NCBI GenBank assembly: GCA_013368315.1
Contig: JAACJM010000041.1
Coordinates: 1 to 64,000 of the forward strand
DNA from: Tetrapyrgos nigripes
Lineage: Eukaryota; Basidiomycota; Agaricomycetes; Agaricales; Campanellaceae
Reading direction: 5' to 3'
Length of the DNA: 64,000 bases
Each line of letters opens with the position of its first letter. Positions within the stretch are counted from its first letter, which is position 1. A program made the translations under genes and the position numbers. Below the pieces are notes generated by a model. That model had not been told where the DNA came from and ran no database searches. It saw only the letters and a program-made list of their open reading frames with translations. This document shows, piece after piece, positions 45,562-56,473 of this stretch.

Positions 45562-47313
45562 AGGGAAATGCTCAGAGGCAACTTCATGCAATAAGAGCAT
45601 AATCAAGGCAGGAAATCGCATGAAAATGCATAATTATGCACATTATCACAAATTATGAACCTCATGCAAGTCCCTTCCTAGGATCCAAAATTTATACCGT
45701 TCTATGCATAAAGTATACAGTTTCATGCAGTAAAATATATGCTTATATTCGTTGATTGCAGTCCAATATTCCCTTTGATTCACAACATTCCACACAGCAA
45801 GAACAATATGAAGGCAAAGAAGTGATAAATTGATGAGCAGTGGCTAATACAACAATATCTATGTATGGACTACACGGGTCTAGTGACGGACTACAGTTTA
45901 CAATACACCTACAGTTGCATGTAACGGAAACCTGTACAAGCAGCGCCGTTAGCTGAAGGATAGCATGTGAATGGTGATGCAGACATACCGAGGAGTTTGC
46001 AACGAATCAGATGCCGTCAGTGTATCGATCACTGTAAAAGGCGGCGTCATTAGCTGAAGTATGGCTTACAACTGGGGAGGACATACCTGTGTGTCTGCGA
46101 TGAGCCAAACGCTGGTGGGACCTTGTAAAACCATCCTATCAGCTGGCGTCAAACAAAACCTGCAGTTCAGCTAGCGTTGAAATTCAAAGAGGACACAAAC
46201 ATACTTGATTAATGATGGCTCAAGGACCATACGAAGAGCTTCAAGGGGTGAGGATTCGGATAGTACCACTAGGGTGAACCTGGCAAGACAGTGAGTTAAT
46301 CTCAAGGAAGAGAAGGCGACAGTGCAGCGACATACAACTAAGGAACTTCGAGTATATGCTGTATTCTGTAGACAAACAAGTACGAGTATTAGCATTGATC
46401 CATAGATAAAGGGTAAGGCACAAGACGCACCTGGAATAAGTCATTACGAGCATGAGCTTAGAGTGCTGCACAATTGCACCGGAGAATATACAATGGTCAA
46501 CAGGCGGTAAAAAGGAAGCATAGTACTTACCTTAAAGCAGAAACATCCAATGACCCTACTGTGAAACAGGCGGAGAGTGATCAGGGAGGAGAGTCTCGAA
46601 CTTGCGACGAGCAAGTGGATTAGAAAGAAAGTCAACATGTCAGGTGACCGTTTGTTGACACGCTTTAGCAGTAACTGTACAGTTCTTCAGCGGAGTTTCA
46701 ATGATTCTATTCGGAAGAAGTCCTGGCTTCTTGTTCAGGTTAGGGTTAAATTACTTCACAATCTTGGCGCTATCCAGCGCGGCTGTCCTCCGTCTGTCCC
46801 ACCGTCGTCTGTCTGGGGAGGAGTTTATTACCTATGTGCATGTGTTCACTCCGCATTCTCGTTCACTCAACTGCTTTGCTGTTGTTGCTTTTTAGTTGCT
46901 GGGTACTACATTTGTTGTACTAGGCTCAGACCTTTTTTTTTGATATGCCCTCTGAGTACATAGTACCTTTGCCCTACCTCGCCTCGGTTTTTACCTCTAT
47001 TATCTCAGTCGACACGAGCTTAGGCTATGTACAATTCTACTACTTGGATACTACTTCAATTTCGTTCATCACACCAATATACATTCTTTGCACGGCACTC
47101 GTCGATTTTTGATCGTGACTTCTTTATTAGACAACATTGTGCATGTCTTATCAAACAGAGTACATGAGGATGCAATAAGTGCATGGTTGTACAATAGAAT
47201 ACAGAAAGGATGCAACGTGTTGTATGGGTTATACATAATTATGCATTTTCATTCCCAAAATGCATGATTAGGCTACTTTTGCATGAAGTTGCCTCTGAGC
47301 ATTTTCCTGATGT
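45562..47313 (+). mobile_element. TIR element, full-length copy, about 1.75 kb
   Basis: Inverted ends of about 35 bp: ATCAGGGAAATGCTCAGAGG at 45562 and, inverted, ATCAGGAAAATGCTCAGAGG ending at 47312. Subterminal GCATAATTATGC palindromes lie at both sides. It is inserted between S-derived sequences. The first 1.4 kb is nearly identical to the inverted copy at 39436-40837. The longest frame (46577-46963) has no recognisable domain, so it is probably non-autonomous. Confidence 0.7.
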
Positions 47314-48065
47314 ATGGAGGGGGAGGTAGTGGAGGGGGAGGTGGGGTAGGAGGCTATGGACGCGAGGCAGAGTCTCATGAGTCATATAGAGTGTATCGCC
47401 AGCCTCCCATGGGTGGACGAGGGGAAGAGATGTATCAGATGCGGGATACGGTTGGAGGTGGAGGTGAGTCTCATTATATGCTGCTTTTCTTTTTCGGAAG
47501 TCGTTTCGTTTCGCGTACTTTAACTTCAAACTACTTTTACTTTTACTTTTCCGCGGTCTTCAGTCTCGACTTCTTGGGTCTTTATTTCTCATTCTCATTC
47601 TCCGTTTTGTCTTCATCTTTCTCTTTTCACTATTTCATTTCCTTTTACCATCTCCGTGTCTTGTCATCGTCGGTCGGTGTCACTATGTTGTGTCGCATTG
47701 TGGACTGTGGATTGTAGACTTTAGACTTTTGGAGTTGACGAGGTGGATGGGATGGACAATGGGGTGTGGTATCGGCGTGGTGAAGGTATCTGGTATCTGG
47801 TGGGGCTTGTTTTCGTTTCTCGTGTTCCGTTTTTCGTTTTGGCGTTGGCGTTGGCGTTGGGTTTCATTTGGGATTTGCTCTTCACTTGTTTCGCTTGTAT
47901 TCGTTTCGTTTTCTTCCTCACGTTGGCTCTGGCTCCGGCTCTGGCGTAGAGGTAATTGTCGGTCAGTCAGGCCAATCAGCTTATGACTGACATTGGGTAG
48001 TTGGGTGGTTGGTTCTTGCACGTTCCACGAACTTGGAAAAAAATTGGTCTTTATGGTTTTTCTAG
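47314..48065 (+). pseudogene. S gene C-terminal tail exon and downstream sequence
   Basis: Gly-rich tail (YGGGGSGGGGGVGGYG, then VYRQPPMGGRGEEMYQMRD) ending at a GTGAGTC donor at 47464. This resembles the cytoplasmic tail expected after the TM exon of S. It is separated from that exon by the TIR element. Downstream sequence leads into Q. Confidence 0.6.
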
Positions 48066-48215
48066 ACCGGGAGTATGTTTAGAGCAAATTCGAAGCTTGG
48101 AGTCGGATGGATAGCTAGGTTCATGATGGTGAAAGCGAGAGACGAGTCGACGCATTGGCATGACTCGGACGTCATGAAAAAAGCGGCCGACATGTTGGTC
48201 CCGAGTTGGACTTGA
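48066..48215 (+). CDS. Conserved 49-aa terminal exon with DESxHWHDSD (copy II)
   Basis: Counterpart of 20619-20768: TTTTTCTAG acceptor, same length, same TGA. It carries WIARFMMVKARDESTHWHD, then SDVMKKAADMLVPSWT. About ten amino-acid differences between the copies without any indel argue that the frame was under coding constraint for some time. Function unknown. Confidence 0.4.
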   Translation, partial: TGSMFRANSKLGVGWIARFMMVKARDESTHWHDSDVMKKAADMLVPSWT

Positions 48216-49170
48216 GTTGGACCTTCTTTTTTCTCTGACTCTTTTTCCAACTCATTTCCAACTCTCGCAATGCCCATCTTCTGAGATGGATTGCGGCCAC
48301 GTCCTCTGGTTCCAAGAAAGATCCATTGACGAGCCACACCGAATACTTTCAATGGCTTCAAACGGTGACCGACGTATCAGGACTCAGGAGTTAGTAGATG
48401 AGGAGATAGGTGGGACTTGTGGGTGAAGCCTGCGGTGCGTATAGAGGATGAAGAGAGGATGTTTCACAGGCTTGAAGGGTGGGTATGTGAGTTGTCTTTC
48501 TGACTACCTTTATTTGATACTCACCTGTGCTAGTGTCTTTTCTGGTTGCTTTAGGGGATCTGCTGCTCAGGAGTCCAAATCTGTACTATAGTTTACAAGC
48601 GTCCCCTTCTCCTCTCTTACTATGATCGTCATATATCACTATTGTATGGTCCCTGACCAGCGGTCCATATTTATATACAACTCCTCCGAATTTCGGAGTA
48701 CAAAGGCATGGACTTATCCCACTCAAAACCAGTTCTCATCTTTTTAGTTGGACAATTTTGGTGCTGAAGCAGAATGAATGCTTTACAGCTCCAACCGTCA
48801 GCCAAATTGACACGAAAATTTGATAGGTACCTCCATAGCCCGATAGATAGGAACCCGGAAGCTTCATCGCTACTATTTATAACCTAGTGGTGAACTGCGA
48901 CCTAGAACTGAAATCAGTTCTCATCCTTTCAGTTGGACAATTTTGGCAGTGAAGCAGAATTTTCATTAATGCTTTCAAGCTTCAACCGTCAGCCGGAGCG
49001 AAATTGGCATAAAAATAGAACTGTCACTACCGAGAATACCTACATGGTCAATGTACGATCATCACACTACGGTGGAGTTTCATCAAGCGTACTATTGATA
49101 GGGGATAGGAAGTACACTGCTCTAGATAGGTACACACATAGTCAGAGGAACCTGGACGCTTGATTGCTAC
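48216..49170 (+). repeat. Q block copy II and transition to module III
   Basis: 48216-48885 matches 20770-21490 (with an internal deletion of about 90 bp). 48885-49170 matches 31405-31700, where the tandem copy starts. The 69-aa frame 48217-48426 is kept in length. Confidence 0.7.
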
Positions 49171-51404
49171 CATTTATAACTAGTGATGTGTGGGCTCGGG
49201 CTTAGCTTGAAGTCCTGGGCCTGGGTCTGGTTTTGTAGTGCCTGGGCTTCGTCAAATTGAGGCCCAACCCCAAAGAAGGCTTACCCGTATACGGGACAGT
49301 TGAGATCCCTAGTTGACCGACGACCATACGCGTCTTGCCACAGTAATTTCAAAGATTTAAGTACACCCAAAGGCTCTCGAGTAAAACCATCTGAATCATT
49401 TTTGTTTTCGTGACTGGAATGCCATGGCTGCATGCCAAAATTCACAAATAGATATCCTGAGCTCTTACTGAGGAGAGCTTGACCGACCGAGAGACCTACG
49501 AACTTTGAAAAAAAGACAGGTTGAGTGTAGTATCAGGCGTTTTGTGTCGATAGTAGAACGAGAAATCGAGAGGAATCATAAAGTACTCAGTAATCGTCAC
49601 GGCTGATTTTAGAAGCGACAAGGCGATAGTTTCATCCATCCTTCCGACCCATCAAGCTGCAAGACAAAAGTTAATCTCAAATTAAGCCAGAACAGAAAGA
49701 AAATAGTTGATATCGTTGACGGATGGGTCGTTGAAAGTTCTAAATCTAGTGCAAATATTCGTCTTAGTCTCTCTTTCACATTCCGATCCGATTAGACGCG
49801 TACGTAGAACACATACACCATAGTCTCAGTACCAGACTGACTACGCGGAATTTCGTCCCAAAAGGGAACTCATTGCGTAGCAGTCTGGTACCGAGACTAC
49901 ATACACCAATAGTAGGAAAACTCGGAAATCGAGATCACCAATAGCCACTTGTCTGGCGCAAGCCTGTATTTACCGCAAGGAGTCACTATTGTACCTGTCT
50001 ATTTGTAGCACTTACCCCTTGATGGGATGCTCAACCTCGCAGATAACAGCTCAACTGTGGCCTAAGGACCAAAATCATGATTGTGATTTAGGATGTGCTA
50101 TTCCAAAGTCTTATTCAACAACATCTGAACGAGTGTGCAAGCGATGGAAAGCAATTCACTACTGCACACCGTTGAGCGGGCCAGGCTGTATTATTTTGAA
50201 AAGTTCAGAGATCTAAAATGATAACCAGGCTCTCTGACCTAGGATCTGCTTTGAGGTGAGCAGTTACGAGGTCCTTTTAGGCCGAGTTAACTTATGTCGA
50301 CCTCGCAATTGAGGAGCAAACTTTTCCACGGATTCTAAGTTTCACACGCCACCTCAGCGCTCCGAAATGATTGGCATTTCAACTGACATGTCATCGCGTC
50401 ATCCCTGTCGACCTTCATCATGAACACAGGCCCCACCAACCAGCATGACAAACTTCAGACGCATTACCTTCCCTCAGCAGCCGTCAAAAGTCATCGAGAG
50501 GCGCTCTCTGCACATCACTGTTGTGACCTCTAAACCTTCCAAGGTCATTTTAAAAGCGTGGATAGAGCTCTGGGGAAATTAGAATGCTTTGGCTGCACAA
50601 CAGGTGCGTATCTTTGTCGAGCCTTGAGCCTTTTCTGTGTGTGATGTGTCAACCTTTTCGCTCGCAATACCTCTAAGTCTCTCTCCTTCCTTCAACGATG
50701 CCGCCACCACACGTCAAACGTCATCAAGAACTGCTCATCTCGCTGTCGCTCATGTTACTTCATGGTAGTATCATTTCCTTTCCATCGTGTTACATGTGTC
50801 GATGGTCCAGCAGTATCTTTGGCTTCTCTTCTATCATGTCTCGTCCCTTCTCGTGTACGTATGTATAGCATTTACTATTTAGCACGCATTATAGACCACA
50901 AGAGTTGCTTTGCAATGAGAGGATGAGAGGATGAGAGCCGTTGAGCTTAGTGATCATACTGTATATCATATACCATATGTTCCAAGGGCCTCGTTACTTG
51001 CTTGCCATGTGAAGCAGTGGCACCTTTTCCCAGTTAAAGATGGAACAAGAATTTTTAAGTTGTGTGTTTGATCTTATGCAATGGAGGTTTGATATGGCTT
51101 AACTTTCGGAACTGTGAGGGCACACATTATGACCATTGATGTATCATGTCAGAGTTTGGGCGTCTGCGATCCTGATGTTCTTCCACATAATTGCTATCAA
51201 AAGTGTCCGCTGTACATTCAATAAAGGGTTATTTGGGTAAAGCCTCGAGTTGAACGGTGAACTGAGGCCAGTTAGGATAACTATTTAAAGCTGAGAAATC
51301 AGTGCAATCACCATCTGATTGCCACAGAAGACGGATACAAAGTTAGCACACTGGGGACAATATAAGTGCTTGAGTCTGTGCTCTTCTCGTTCCACGTCTC
51401 TTCA
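49171..51404 (+). repeat. Module copy III, region upstream of M copy C
   Basis: Aligns with 31700-33857. Includes the MITE at 49821-49899 and the 700-bp inserted block (50264-50996) bounded by TTACGAGG-type ends. No gene recognised. Confidence 0.7.
49821..49899. mobile_element. 79-bp MITE (module III)
   Basis: Same element, same 9-bp CATACACCA duplication (49812-49820, 49900-49908) and same site as 32344-32422, so it was inserted before modules II and III separated. Confidence 0.92.
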
Positions 51405-52753
51405 ATGCTACAGGCCCAACAACTAGCTTCCTTGCCCCTCTCCAATGATGATCTTGCTGTCATCAAAAGCTGGATATTTCAAATAGCTATTGAGTGGCTG
51501 ATTCATAGTGTCAATGTTACACTTGCCCTCACAATATTTTGTGCTATTCTGTAAGCCTGACTTTTCATGTTGTTTTCTCTCCGAGTCTGACCCCATGGAT
51601 ATATTTATGTACACATTATACGTCAATTCATTGCTCTCTTGCTCTCAGATCACATCAAAAATATCCCTCAGGACCACAGCTTGTGCTCATTGCCCTTGTG
51701 GTCTTCATGCTAATTCTTGCAAACACAGATGCTATTCTGAGTGTGCTATTTGCCCTGGTCCAGATTCCACTGAATGGTTACAATGTTGTCAATGTTGCAA
51801 ATGCTATACAACAGTTAACAGACATAGAAATAGCCGACAACATGGTGGTAAGATTGAGTGTAAGTAATCAGTCATTACCTTGAGATTAATCTAACCCAGT
51901 GTTGATACTTGCTCATATTGTGACAGTATGGTATTGGTGATGGAATTGTAGTCTGGAGAGCATGGATTATGTTTCCCCGAAATCTGGTTGTCAAGGGTGT
52001 TCTGCTTATTTGTTTTATGGGATCGTTAGGTGAGTAGACAAATCTACATAATTAAAGGCTTTATTCTTATCTACTGAGCATTAGGTAGTATATTTGCAGA
52101 TGGAGGATTAGCTGCTGTTAAAAGGCTTCATAACCTTGCTGATGTTGGACAGAAAAAGAATGTGTTGATTATGACTCTCCCACTCCTCATCACAAATATG
52201 GCTGCTACAGGCCTCATTGGATATAAGGCTTGGTGCGCATTTGATGGTTTTGCCTGACTACTTCCTCATGGTTATTCAAAGGCTTCACGGTCGGGATATC
52301 AAAAAGACTTTGAAGGACTGTGGCAATCAGGTTTCGAAGGCTCAAAAGATTCTGATGCTGTTGGTGGAATCTGGAATGATCTATTGTGGAATTTGGGTCA
52401 GTAGCCAAAGCTCTGCTTCATTTATTCTAAACTCAACGTTAACTGTCAATATTATAGATCACATACATCATTATTAGCCTATCAACTGAGCAAGCATCTA
52501 TAGCATTTTTGACTATTGCTAGTGCTCTGCCAGCTTTAGCAGTAGGTGTATTTACATACTCCTTGGACCCTCTACACTTGACTGACAATATTTCAAGACA
52601 CTTCATCCAATTCTCATTGTTCTCATGGTAGCCCTGGAAAGGTCTAGGGAGGAAATAAGGTCTCGAAATGACATGTCTCTTTCACAGTCCATCAGATTTG
52701 CCTCGGTGCACACAGCAGGATCTCAAACAGAGAGTCAGGTTGAGAGCCAGTGA
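51405..52753 (+). CDS. 7-TM membrane protein, basidiomycete family, copy C
   Basis: Same seven-exon structure; the first exons are 51405-51550 and 51649-51859, the last 52598-52753. The spliced frame is open (320 codons plus stop). A 2-nt deletion near the end brings in an earlier TGA (VESQ, then stop), so the acidic tail is shorter than in A and B. The upstream ATG is mutated to ACG at 51331, so only the internal Met can serve. Motifs are kept: IGDGIVVWRAWIMFP, TLPLLITNM, and TLHPILIVLMVALERSREE at the end. Function unknown. Confidence 0.72.
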
Positions 52754-53359
52754 GGTCATAAGTGACTAGGCCACTAATAACGGACGTAAATCCTCTAGTT
52801 TTTTAAATTATTCTTTTTATCTATACACATGTACTTGCATCTCCTCAAAGTTCCAGTTTTATCCTGTACCTAGTCCTCGTTAAGTGTTGTAGTTGCATTG
52901 TCCCGAAGTGTTATTCTGAATCTAAGTATAGTATATGATGAAGCACGACGAATTGCCGGAAAAAGAAGGAAGAATGATTGCAAAGTTGCATTTCCTGTGC
53001 ATCACCATTAAACAAAGGCCTCCTGTGACATGCTTTGGTGTGATGTGGCGTGGAGTATGCCTAGTACTTAATATTGTGGATATACGTAGCCATATTCACT
53101 GCACCGTCCTTCCTGCATGCATCAAGTTACCCTGTAATATCACTCCTTCTATCGTTTCCAGCTCTTCTGTTGTCAACTTTGCTACAAGAAGGGTGTGACG
53201 ACTGAGTATATTCTATACTTTTTACTCAGTAATGCATAGTTATGATACTATTAAGTAGTAATGCGACGTATTCTATCGGAATCACTCAGATGTTCACAGC
53301 TCGTAGCCAAAATCGAGATTCGAGGAACTGTTTATAGATCAGTATGTAATTACTCTCTG
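52754..53359. repeat. Module copy III, M downstream flank
   Basis: Homologous to the other M downstream flanks. No gene. Confidence 0.6.
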
Positions 53360-54003
53360 CTGCTCCATTGAGGAACAGCAGTACTTGGTAGCTGCAGTAG
53401 GGGCAAACGACACAAGGTACATCGTAATCATGGAAAAGAAAAGCGAATTAAAGTACTTAGTACTCTCTCTCGTCAGCAAAATCCCTTTATTTTATGCCCC
53501 CCTTCAGTCCAGTTGTTCTAGACCGTTTTTGTCGGCCTTGACCTGAACCAAAGTCACTGGTGTTTCGAGTGCATCATGATGTGGGATGCGTGGCGTGGCG
53601 GGCCCACGTGAGGCACGGATGTAGGTGGAGATATTTGCCGGTTGCTGTTAACCAGTGGGCGGTTGTTATGCTACTGCCTTCCCCCCCCCCCCCCCCCAGT
53701 GCTCCTCGTCCACAATTTGAAATGTCACGCGTCACATCTCAGAGCAAGTCTCTTCTCCCCCCTCCCTCGATACGACTTTCACGTCCAAAGCATGATTTGT
53801 ACACCACTGAACCAAAAATAACAAGCTTTACCTACCATCACGTAAGTAAGAAGGGGTAAGACCATCTGACCACTTTTTGACACGGAGCCAACTTTGTTGG
53901 TTGTCTCTCCCCACTCCCCACAGGACGACGACGAGGAAGAGTTCCCCACACTGACGAATCCGAATCCCAACACAGCGAGCAAAGCAGCAAAAATGGCGGG
54001 ATT
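53360..54003 (+). pseudogene. S gene copy 4, 5' region and first codons only
   Basis: Matches 61655-62300 including the UTR intron (donor near 53843, acceptor before 53922) and ATG 53993-53995. The reading frame is cut 11 bases after the A of the ATG by the copia LTR at 54004. The rest of the exon is not found. A run of 16 C (about 53683-53698) lies in the 5' region. Confidence 0.8.
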
Positions 54004-56473
54004 TGTCGAGAATAAGAGTCCCTAGATAGGGGCTATTTCCTTTTCCATTTTATCCGTCTATCTTTACTGCTAATCCTTTCATCCTCATACTCCAAGGCAC
54101 CTAACCCAGGTTCAACACCCGCGTCACATATACCTTGCCTTTCCGTAGTTTATACCCCAGTTGTCTCACTTATTCTGTGTGACTCTGGGTACCTATCGTA
54201 GTACTAACGAGTACCCTTTCTCTACAGGTTATGGGCCCCGCGCTATAAACTGTGCAAACACACACAATTATCCGATTCGAGCAACTCACTGACCATACCG
54301 TTACATGACTACGGTAGAAGACCTATTCCCCACAACCGATTTCAAAGACCTCGATTCTATTTTCGTTGCATCTATCTTTACGCAACCGAACCTACATACG
54401 CCACAAGATCTACATACGCCGACGATGTCTAATACCAATCTGAACTCTAGTAATTCCAATCCCATTGGTCGCTCCAGTAACTATACGACGATCCACGAGT
54501 TACCGGAGGATGCCAAGTTCAATGGCAAAAATTACGTGTCTTGGGCAGAGTCGATGTTGATGCGCACAGTTGAAGGGTCTAGATTTGTATTGGGAAAGGC
54601 AGATTACCATACCCACCAAGCCCAGCAGTACCGACATACTCCTACCTACCCCTCCCAACAGCGAAACCCCAAATTACTTGGAGTACCGGATCTGCGAGCC
54701 CGTCACATATCTAATGATTTGGGATAATATCAAGAACCCAGATGCACTTGGGTTCTCTGGAGGGAAAAAGTCGCATGAGCTGTGGGATTATCTGAAGAAG
54801 GAGTATACGCTAGTGAGTCATCTAGCTAGGCAGAGAAGGGAGGAAGCACTACGAAGTTGCAAGTATACAGGAGGAGAGGTTACGGGGGATAATGGTTATG
54901 TAGCCAAATTCCAAACCCTACGAAAGCAGGCGACCAACGTCGGAGCCAAGATCGAAGACTCCCAATTCCTAACCCTATTCCTCGACTCATTCCCTCGTAC
55001 ATCCGAATGGATCCTGACTGTCGGTGCCTTGCTCACCGATCCTTCAGTTATGTTCAATGTGGCTGCGGGGAGACTACAGGAACATTTTCGTCTCATGGGA
55101 GGAGGTGAAGGGAGTGGAATAGAGGGGTTGGACAAGGCAAAGGCTTTGCAAGCCCAGGTGGAAGAGTTAACGGAGAAGGTGAAGGCGTTGCAAGTGGTGA
55201 GGAAGGGACCAGCCAATCCGGATCTACAGTGCTCCAATCCAAAGTGCAAGCGTCGAGGACACACCATTGATAACTGCTTCCGTGAAGGTGGTGGAAAACA
55301 GGGTCAATATCCGGCTTGGTGGAAGGGAAAGAAAGACGCACAAGTTCCTGCAGCCAATAACACTACTGCTTCGTCTGACAAATCTCCGGAGATCCTAGCT
55401 CTAACCACTCGTATAACTCGCACCTCTAAACCACTCGAGCATTCACACATCCGTATCATTGCAGACTCTGATGCCACACACCACTTCTTCAAACAACGTT
55501 CCTACTTTGATACATACACTCCCCACAACGACAAAGGTGGATCTTCTCACGAGGACGCCCAATTCGACATCGTAGGAAAAGGCGATGTTAAGGTCGAGGT
55601 GTCATATAACGGGGTCGTGTATCATCTCCTCTTTCGTAATGCTTTCCATGCCCCAAGCATCTCTAACAACCTCTTCTCGACCGGGACGTTGGACAAACTG
55701 GGTTGGACAGCGAGATTGGGTAACGGGAGGATGATTTTCAAGGATACAAGTGGGAAAGAGAGGTTTGAGGCTATCCTAAAAACTGGCATTTATGTTATGG
55801 ATGCCACGTTGGTGGTCAACGATTCTAAAGCCGCGTTAGCCACACAACTACCTCCAGATATTCGGTTCCTACATCGTGCGAGTGGCCACATCATGCCGGA
55901 AAGAATCGAGATGGCGGCGAAACTGGTTGACGGCATTCCGAACGTAACAGGGGCGAGGAAGAAGATGGGAACGTGCGAGGACTGTAGGCGTGCGCACACT
56001 GACAAGCAACCTCATCCCAATAGTGTCGAAGTGGTCAATGAAGCTAATTTCCGGTGGTATCTTGATATATGGGGTCCGGTGCAAGTGGTCTCAGTCAGTG
56101 GAAATTTATACGTGTTATTCGGATCGGATGCAGGAATGTCGAGGGATATGGTGGACCTATTGAAAGATAGGACGGCGGCGACGTTGATCGAAAAGCTTGA
56201 GGTGCGAAGATCTGTCACAGAAACTCAGACTGGGAACCCGTTGAAGAGAATAAGGACGGATAACGCACCGGAGTGGAGGTCCCACGCATTCAGAGCCTGG
56301 ACTGAGAGTCATGGAATAATCCACGAGTTTACGGCGCCATACACGTCACCATCGAATGGGGTAGCAGAACGAGGGATAGGAGCGATGTTAAACGGTGCTA
56401 GAGCAATGCTATTCGATGCAGGGTTACCACCACAATGGTGGGGACAAGCTACGACAACGTATATATACGTTAA
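54004..56473 (+). mobile_element. Ty1/copia element 1, 5' half
   Basis: 5' LTR 54004-54226 (223 bp, TGTCGAG...CTACA). It is followed by a primer-binding-type GGTTATGGGCCCCG at 54227 that is shared exactly with copia 2. Gag, protease and most of integrase follow. The element stops at 56473, fused to copia 2 in inverse orientation. RT, RNase H and the 3' LTR are missing. Confidence 0.9.
54305..56473 (+). pseudogene. Copia 1 gag-protease-integrase
   Basis: Starts at ATG 54305, with a frameshift near 54605, then one long frame. Gag region with a zinc knuckle CSNPKCKRRGHTIDNC. The protease motif is read as ADSDATHHFF, where DSG is expected, so the active site is altered. The integrase zinc finger is HRASGHIMPER...CEDCRRAHTDKQ. 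The core has LDIWGP, IRTDNAPEW and SNGVAERGIGAM. Truncated in the core at the fusion point. Confidence 0.88.

Noticed and set aside
53683..53698. Run of 16 C as a structured or regulatory site
   Set aside because: Homopolymer of uncertain length, possibly a sequencing artefact. The other S copies lack it.
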